Origin: Clostridium sp. CAG:590
Lineage (GTDB): Bacteria > Bacillota > Clostridia > Lachnospirales > Lachnospiraceae
Direction: 5' to 3'
DNA: 9,051 bases
Assembly: GCA_000431135.1 (NCBI GenBank)
Contig: HF987855.1
Coordinates: 44,707-53,757 of the forward strand
The translations under genes were made by a program, and so were the position numbers. Position 1 is the stretch's first letter, and the number at the start of each line of letters is the position of its first letter. Below are positions 5,363-9,051 of this stretch, one piece after another. Below the pieces are notes generated by a model. The model was not told the DNA's origin, did not search any database, and was given only the letters and a program-made list of their open reading frames with translations.

Positions 5363-6894
5363 GTTTTTTTAAAGATTTCAAAGCAGATTTTACCCAGGCA
5401 ATGAATGAATTGATGCCGGATGGAAATGAGATGTATGAGGATGACACAGAATCAGAAGATGAAGTGGTTGAAACTCCGAAGAAGGAGAAACCAAAGAAAA
5501 CAAAAAAGACTGTATCAAAATCAAAGGAGACTGAACAGAAAGTTTCGGCATCCCAAGATTCGGAAGATGTGGATATTGCTCCGGAAGATATGTCTGACCA
5601 GATTGACGATCTGTTGAATCATGAATTATATGAAGACAATTCTACGGAAGATGATGTGCAGAATCTGATTAAGGATGATATGGAAGTGAATACAATGGAT
5701 ATGTCAGTGGAGGAACTTCTGAATCAGTTATCTGTTCAACAGGAAGAACAGAAAGAGAATAAGGTAACAGAGGTGCCAAAAGAGGCAGAAAGACATGAAC
5801 CGGAGGAATTATCGGTAGATGATCTGTTAAGCCAGTTAGAAGAATCTATCCCGGAGGAAAAGAAACCGGAAACAACACATGTGGCTGATCCGGGGTTGGA
5901 AGAGTTGTTGAACCAGATCGGGGTAAAGAATGGTTTGAAGGACAAAGAAGAAGCGGAAATTATTACAGAAACGGAATCAGAGCCGGAGCCGGAAGTGGCA
6001 GAAGAAGTCATTGAACAGTCAGAACCGGAAGTCATAGAGGAAGAAGTGATTACAGAGCCGGAACCTGTAGTGGTAGAAGAAGTCATTGAACAGTCAGAGC
6101 CGGAAATCATAGAGGAAGAAGTAGTTACGGAGCCGGAACCGGAAGTGACAGAAGAAGTGATTGAACAATCAGAACCGGAAATCATAGAGAAAGAAGTAGT
6201 TACGGAACCGGAAGTGACAGAAGAAGTGATTGAACAATCAGAACCGGAAATCATAGAAAAAGAAGTGATTTCAGATGAGCCTGTAACAAATGCTGTGATG
6301 GAATCAGCAGAGAATATGATTCAGACAGAAAAGATTGAGGAAGTGGAGGAACCAATCATGAGTGAAGAGAAAGAAGTAACAACAATGCATACAGCAGAAT
6401 CCGTAAAGACCGATTTAGAGCAGGAACATGCGTATAATCTGGAGGATGCCGATACAGAAACTACATATATCACAAAGGGAACGAAGCTGACCGGTGATTT
6501 GGAGACAGAAGGATCGGTAGATGTTATTGGAACAATTGAAGGTTCCGTAAGCTGTAAAGGAAAAGTTGTTGTTGGTGGAAATGTAAAAGGTGACATTACT
6601 TCCGGTGAATTGTATGCAAATGGTGCCAGAATCGAAGGCAACATCAAATCATACGGAAGCGTAAAGGTTGGAGTAGGTTCTATGATCATCGGAAGCATTG
6701 AAGGTGAGTCCGCAGTAATTGCGGGTGCGGTAAACGGTGACATTGATGTAAAGGGTCCGGTTATCGTAGATTCTACCGCAGTGATCATGGGTAATATCAA
6801 ATCACGTTCTGTTCAGATTAATAACGGAGCTGTAATTGAGGGATTCTGCTCACAGAGTTATTCCGATATTGATGTGAAGAGTTTCTTTGCTTAA
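5359..6894 (+). CDS. Bactofilin (polymer-forming cytoskeletal protein) with a long acidic N-terminal extension
   Basis: A protein of 511 residues; bactofilins are usually 120-200. The family domain is at about 370-495: short beta-strands with alternating hydrophobic residues and G-x-[IV] turns (TKLTGDLETEG, GTIEGSV, GNVKGDI, ARIEGNI, GSIEGES, GAVNGDID, AVIMGNI, AVIEGF), the right-handed beta-helix that polymerises without nucleotide. The first residues, MSFFKDFKADF, could be the membrane-touching end seen in other bactofilins (inference). Residues 41-56 carry nine lysines. Residues 65-365 are very acidic, probably disordered, and contain four LL-type motifs (82-90, 117-126, 153-162, 180-189) and four tandem 21-25-residue repeats (215-308). 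Bactofilins act in cell shape, stalk or wall growth in other bacteria. Here it sits between a small membrane protein and pyrH in an operon that also makes the wall lipid carrier. The fold is certain; the exact role is not. Confidence 0.93.
   Translation: MSFFKDFKADFTQAMNELMPDGNEMYEDDTESEDEVVETPKKEKPKKTKKTVSKSKETEQKVSASQDSEDVDIAPEDMSDQIDDLLNHELYEDNSTEDDVQNLIKDDMEVNTMDMSVEELLNQLSVQQEEQKENKVTEVPKEAERHEPEELSVDDLLSQLEESIPEEKKPETTHVADPGLEELLNQIGVKNGLKDKEEAEIITETESEPEPEVAEEVIEQSEPEVIEEEVITEPEPVVVEEVIEQSEPEIIEEEVVTEPEPEVTEEVIEQSEPEIIEKEVVTEPEVTEEVIEQSEPEIIEKEVISDEPVTNAVMESAENMIQTEKIEEVEEPIMSEEKEVTTMHTAESVKTDLEQEHAYNLEDADTETTYITKGTKLTGDLETEGSVDVIGTIEGSVSCKGKVVVGGNVKGDITSGELYANGARIEGNIKSYGSVKVGVGSMIIGSIEGESAVIAGAVNGDIDVKGPVIVDSTAVIMGNIKSRSVQINNGAVIEGFCSQSYSDIDVKSFFA
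6001..6282 (+). repeat. Tandem in-frame repeats in the bactofilin gene
   Basis: Four copies start at 6001, 6076, 6151 and 6220 (periods 75, 75 and 69 bases; the last copy is shortened). Each encodes EEVIEQSEPE[VI]IE[EK]EV followed by an S/T-D/E-P tail. Bases 6134-6188 and 6203-6257 are an exact 55-bp direct repeat. The unit is in frame and differences between copies are mostly silent or conservative (V/I, E/K), pointing to recent slippage or recombination under protein-level selection. Confidence 0.95.
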
Positions 6895-6936
6895 GAAATT
6901 ACTGATAGAATGAAAATATACAGGTAGGAGTGTACT

Positions 6937-7638
6937 ATGGAAGCAAATCGTATTTTACTGAAATTAAGTGGTGAAGCATTAGCAGGTGACAAGCATCAGG
7001 GTTTCGATGAGAAGACAGTGCTTGAAGTAGCAAGACAGGTAAAAGGTGCTGTTGAGGAAGGCAAACAGGTAGCGATTGTAATTGGAGGAGGTAATTTCTG
7101 GAGAGGAAGAACTTCTGAGAATATGGATCGTGTAAAGGCAGATCAGATTGGAATGCTTGCAACAGTCATGAATTGCATTTATGCAGCAGATATGTTCCGC
7201 ACAGTCGGATTAAAGACAAGAATCATGTCACCATTTGTGTGTGGTAATGTAACAGAATTATTCCGTAAAGATGAAGCGGTTGCGGCATTAGAGCATCAGG
7301 AAGTTGTGTTCTTCGCAGGAGGAACCGGACATCCGTATTTTTCAACAGATATGTCAACGGTATTGATGGCGATTGAGATCGAGGCAGATGTCATTTTATC
7401 CGGAAAAGCAATTGACGGTGTCTATGACAGTGATCCGAAGACGAATCCGAATGCAAAGAAATACGACACAATGAACATGAAAGACATTGTGGATCAGCAG
7501 TTAGGAGTAATTGACCTTGCTTCTGCGGTACTTGCTATGGAAAATCATATGCCGATGATGTTGTTTGGTCTGAATGATGAGGACAGTATCATAAAGGCGA
7601 TGACCGGCAGATCAAACGGAACCTATATTGAATCGTAA
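6937..7638 (+). CDS. pyrH: Uridylate kinase (UMP kinase)
   Basis: Phosphorylates UMP to UDP with ATP, feeding UTP and CTP for RNA and UDP-sugars for the cell wall. It is a cytoplasmic hexamer of the amino-acid-kinase fold, not related to eukaryotic UMP kinases. At 233 residues it is full length. Visible signatures are KLSGEAL (9-15), the phosphate-binding GGGNFWRG (50-57), ADQIGMLAT (68-76), GGTGHPYFSTD (128-138), and the ATP-side KAIDGVYDSDPKTNP (157-171). GGAG at 6927-6930 lies six bases before the ATG. Family enzymes are commonly controlled by GTP (activator) and UTP (inhibitor). It follows the bactofilin by 42 bases with no terminator, and frr follows 33 bases after its stop. The usual upstream neighbours rpsB and tsf are absent. 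Confidence 0.98.
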   Translation: MEANRILLKLSGEALAGDKHQGFDEKTVLEVARQVKGAVEEGKQVAIVIGGGNFWRGRTSENMDRVKADQIGMLATVMNCIYAADMFRTVGLKTRIMSPFVCGNVTELFRKDEAVAALEHQEVVFFAGGTGHPYFSTDMSTVLMAIEIEADVILSGKAIDGVYDSDPKTNPNAKKYDTMNMKDIVDQQLGVIDLASAVLAMENHMPMMLFGLNDEDSIIKAMTGRSNGTYIES

Positions 7639-7671
7639 TATATCAAAGAATATTTTTAGGAGGATTATCAT

Positions 7672-8217
7672 ATGTTAAAACAGTTTGAAGAAAAGATGGA
7701 GAAGTCATTAGAGAGTTTGGAGAATGAATATAGTAATATTCGCGCTGGCCGTGCAAATCCAAACATTTTGAACAATATCAAGGTGGAATATTATGGTGTA
7801 CCAACCCCACTTCAGCAGGTTGGTAATGTCAGCGTTCCGGAAGCAAGAACCATTTTGATCACACCATGGGAGACCTCTTTATTAAAGGATATTGAGAAAG
7901 CAATTCTGTGTTCTGATCTTGGATTAACACCGAATAATGATGGAAAATCTATTATTTTGAATTTCCCGGAATTGACAGAGGAGCGTCGTAAAGATCTTGT
8001 AAAAGACATTAAGAAAAAGGGCGAGAATGCAAAAGTTGCAGTCCGTAATATCCGAAGAGATGCAAATGACCATATTAAGAAGCAGTTAAAGGCAAATGAG
8101 ATCTCAGAAGATGAGCAGAAAGATTATGAAGATCAGGTTCAGAAGCTTACCGATAAGTATGTAGATAAGATTGAGAAGACAATTGAGAACAAGTCAAAAG
8201 AGATTATGACCGTATAA
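7672..8217 (+). CDS. frr: Ribosome recycling factor
   Basis: Splits the post-termination ribosome together with EF-G so that the subunits can be reused; a cytoplasmic, tRNA-shaped two-domain protein. At 181 residues it is close to the usual 185. Family marks are NIRAGRANP (22-30; often GRASP in others), the VEYYGVPTPLQQV hinge and beta-domain (38-50), SVPEARTILITPW (54-66), LTEERRKDLVK (101-111) and VRNIRRDAND (124-133), ending in a long charged helix. TAGGAGGA (7657-7664) gives a strong ribosome-binding site eight bases before the ATG. The pyrH-frr-uppS order is widely conserved and supports the call. Confidence 0.98.
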   Translation: MLKQFEEKMEKSLESLENEYSNIRAGRANPNILNNIKVEYYGVPTPLQQVGNVSVPEARTILITPWETSLLKDIEKAILCSDLGLTPNNDGKSIILNFPELTEERRKDLVKDIKKKGENAKVAVRNIRRDANDHIKKQLKANEISEDEQKDYEDQVQKLTDKYVDKIEKTIENKSKEIMTV

Positions 8218-8219
8218 GC

Positions 8220-8225
8220 AGGAGG
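8220..8225 (+). promoter_or_regulatory. Ribosome-binding site supporting a TTG start for uppS
   Basis: A full AGGAGG begins three bases after the frr stop and lies five bases before TTG at 8231. The next in-frame ATG codes residue 35, inside the conserved active-site region, so it cannot be the true start. The TTG start is therefore well supported. Confidence 0.85.
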
Positions 8226-8230
8226 CTGAT

Positions 8231-8965
8231 TTGGAGAGTATTTTAGAGGCAATCAGGGCAGAACAGTTAAACGTTCCCAAACATGTTGCAATTATATTAG
8301 ATGGCAATGGACGTTGGGCAAAGAAGCGGAATATGCCTAGAAATTACGGGCATGTTCAGGGATCTAAGACTGTGGAACAGATCATTGAAGATGGATATAA
8401 TATGGGGATTGAATATATTACAGTGTATGCATTTTCAACAGAGAACTGGAAACGTTCCAAAGATGAAGTAGATGCCTTGATGAAGTTACTTGCAAAATAT
8501 CTGATTGACTGTATTGAACGGTCAACGAAGAATAATATGTGTGTCCGCGTAATTGGAGATAAGACCGGATTGGATCGCAAACTTGTTACAAGGATTAATG
8601 AGTTAGAGGAGAAGACGAAGGATGCAACAGGTCTCAAATTTACAATTGCGATCAATTATGGTGGCAGAGATGAGATCCGCAGAGCGGTGACAAGGATTGC
8701 AGAGGATGCCAGAGATGGAAAGATTGCATGTGATGCGATTACCGAAGATCTGATCAGTGATTATCTGGACACTGCAGGATTGCCGGATCCGGATCTGTTG
8801 ATCCGTACGAGTGGGGAAGAACGGTTATCCAATTTCCTGCCATGGCAGCTTGCCTATACAGAGTTTTATTTTACAGATGTATTATGGCCGGATTTTACCA
8901 AAGAAGATTTGCTTACAGCAATTCGATATTATAACGGAAGGGAACGTCGATTTGGCGGGGTATGA
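8231..8965 (+). CDS. uppS: Undecaprenyl diphosphate synthase (isoprenyl transferase)
   Basis: Adds isopentenyl units in cis to farnesyl diphosphate to make undecaprenyl diphosphate, the lipid that carries cell-wall precursors; it works at the membrane surface. At 244 residues it is full length. Conserved regions are HVAIILDGNGRWAKKR (18-33) with catalytic D24, GHVQGSKT (40-47), YAFSTENWKRS (66-76), INYGGRDE (141-148), DLLIRTSGEERLSNFLPWQ (188-206), and the YNGRERRFGG end. It starts with TTG, less common than ATG, behind a perfect AGGAGG that begins three bases after the frr stop. The weak start codon may lower its level relative to frr. cdsA begins seven bases-plus downstream of its stop, continuing the lipid-envelope part of the operon. 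Confidence 0.98.
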   Translation: MESILEAIRAEQLNVPKHVAIILDGNGRWAKKRNMPRNYGHVQGSKTVEQIIEDGYNMGIEYITVYAFSTENWKRSKDEVDALMKLLAKYLIDCIERSTKNNMCVRVIGDKTGLDRKLVTRINELEEKTKDATGLKFTIAINYGGRDEIRRAVTRIAEDARDGKIACDAITEDLISDYLDTAGLPDPDLLIRTSGEERLSNFLPWQLAYTEFYFTDVLWPDFTKEDLLTAIRYYNGRERRFGGV

Positions 8966-8971
8966 TATTTT

Positions 8972-9051
8972 ATGAAGGAGCGTTTGATCGGTGGCTTTTT
9001 TGTTGCCACTATTACGTTGATTACGTTATTATCAGGAGGAATTGTAACAGC
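8972..9051 (+). CDS. cdsA: Phosphatidate cytidylyltransferase, N-terminal fragment (cut by window end)
   Basis: Only 26 codons and part of the next are visible. They encode MKERLIGGFF, then a hydrophobic membrane segment ending LLSGGIV. The short basic start followed at once by a membrane helix, and its place directly after uppS, match CdsA, which makes CDP-diacylglycerol from CTP and phosphatidic acid. The ATG at 8972 is the first possible start in this frame because the frame contains the TGA at 8963-8965. The nearest purine run (GGCGGGG, ending 8960) is about 11 bases away, so initiation may rely on coupling to uppS. Confidence 0.78.
   Translation, partial: MKERLIGGFFVATITLITLLSGGIVT

Noticed and set aside
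6001..6282. Repeat array as a possible CRISPR
   Set aside because: Units are contiguous, in frame and coding, with no unique spacers of equal length and no palindromic repeat.
5736..6800. Long reverse-strand open frames (172 and 159 codons) opposite the bactofilin
   Set aside because: They are antisense to a GAA/GAG-rich repeat and a beta-helix gene. Serine/threonine-rich low complexity is the expected shadow, and there are no ribosome-binding sites.
6882..6911. Possible internal promoter before pyrH (TTTCTT and TAGAAT)
   Set aside because: The -35 is very poor and there is no extended -10; it is not strong enough to report as a feature.
8962..9051. ATG overlapping the uppS stop (ATGA) as the start of the last gene
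   Set aside because: That frame gives a cysteine- and tyrosine-rich sequence unlike any envelope protein, whereas the frame from 8972 gives a clear basic-then-hydrophobic CdsA-like start.

Overview
The window comes from a low-to-moderate GC, Gram-positive anaerobe of the Clostridia, most likely a Lachnospiraceae relative (Roseburia, Butyrivibrio or Coprococcus-like). This is inferred from strong AGGAGG ribosome-binding sites, the clostridial cysteine-containing form of ribosomal protein L32, an acetate kinase, and the pyrH-frr-uppS-cdsA order. No sequence search was possible, so the taxon is a judgement. All genes lie on the + strand. The largest gap without an assigned gene is 4891-5100 (210 bases), and it holds a terminator, a promoter and a dyad. 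I saw no tRNA, rRNA, insertion sequence or CRISPR array.

Layout: (1) Bases 1-1096 are the C-terminal part of a protein whose upstream part is outside the window. It looks like the tail of an FtsA/actin-like ATPase extended by beta-grasp-like modules. (2) Three bases later is a membrane-anchored GGDEF (diguanylate cyclase) protein, 1100-2797. (3) Acetate kinase ackA, 2871-4061. (4) A compact two-gene unit with a perfect consensus promoter (4118-4146): a YceD/DUF177 protein (4177-4710), rpmF for ribosomal protein L32 (4714-4890), and a strong intrinsic terminator (4932-4964). (5) A new transcription unit starts at an extended -10 promoter (5027-5035) with a dyad over its predicted start site. 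It runs through a 70-residue membrane protein (5101-5313), a possible 10-codon leader ORF (5330-5362), a very long bactofilin (5359-6894), pyrH (6937-7638), frr (7672-8217), uppS with a TTG start (8231-8965) and the first 80 bases of cdsA (8972-9051).

How they may work together: the right half looks like one operon, with no terminator visible from 5036 to 9051. It joins a cytoskeletal scaffold to nucleotide supply (UMP kinase), translation recycling (RRF), the lipid carrier for cell-wall synthesis (undecaprenyl diphosphate synthase) and phospholipid synthesis (CDP-diglyceride synthase). The left half pairs an actin-like cell-division/shape protein with a second-messenger enzyme.

Most of the window is conserved housekeeping. 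The parts most worth a second look are the bactofilin's 370-residue acidic extension with 55-bp exact duplications and four copies of a short LL motif, the leader-ORF/ATGA arrangement before it, the dyad over the operon's predicted start site, and the beta-grasp-like tail of the first protein.
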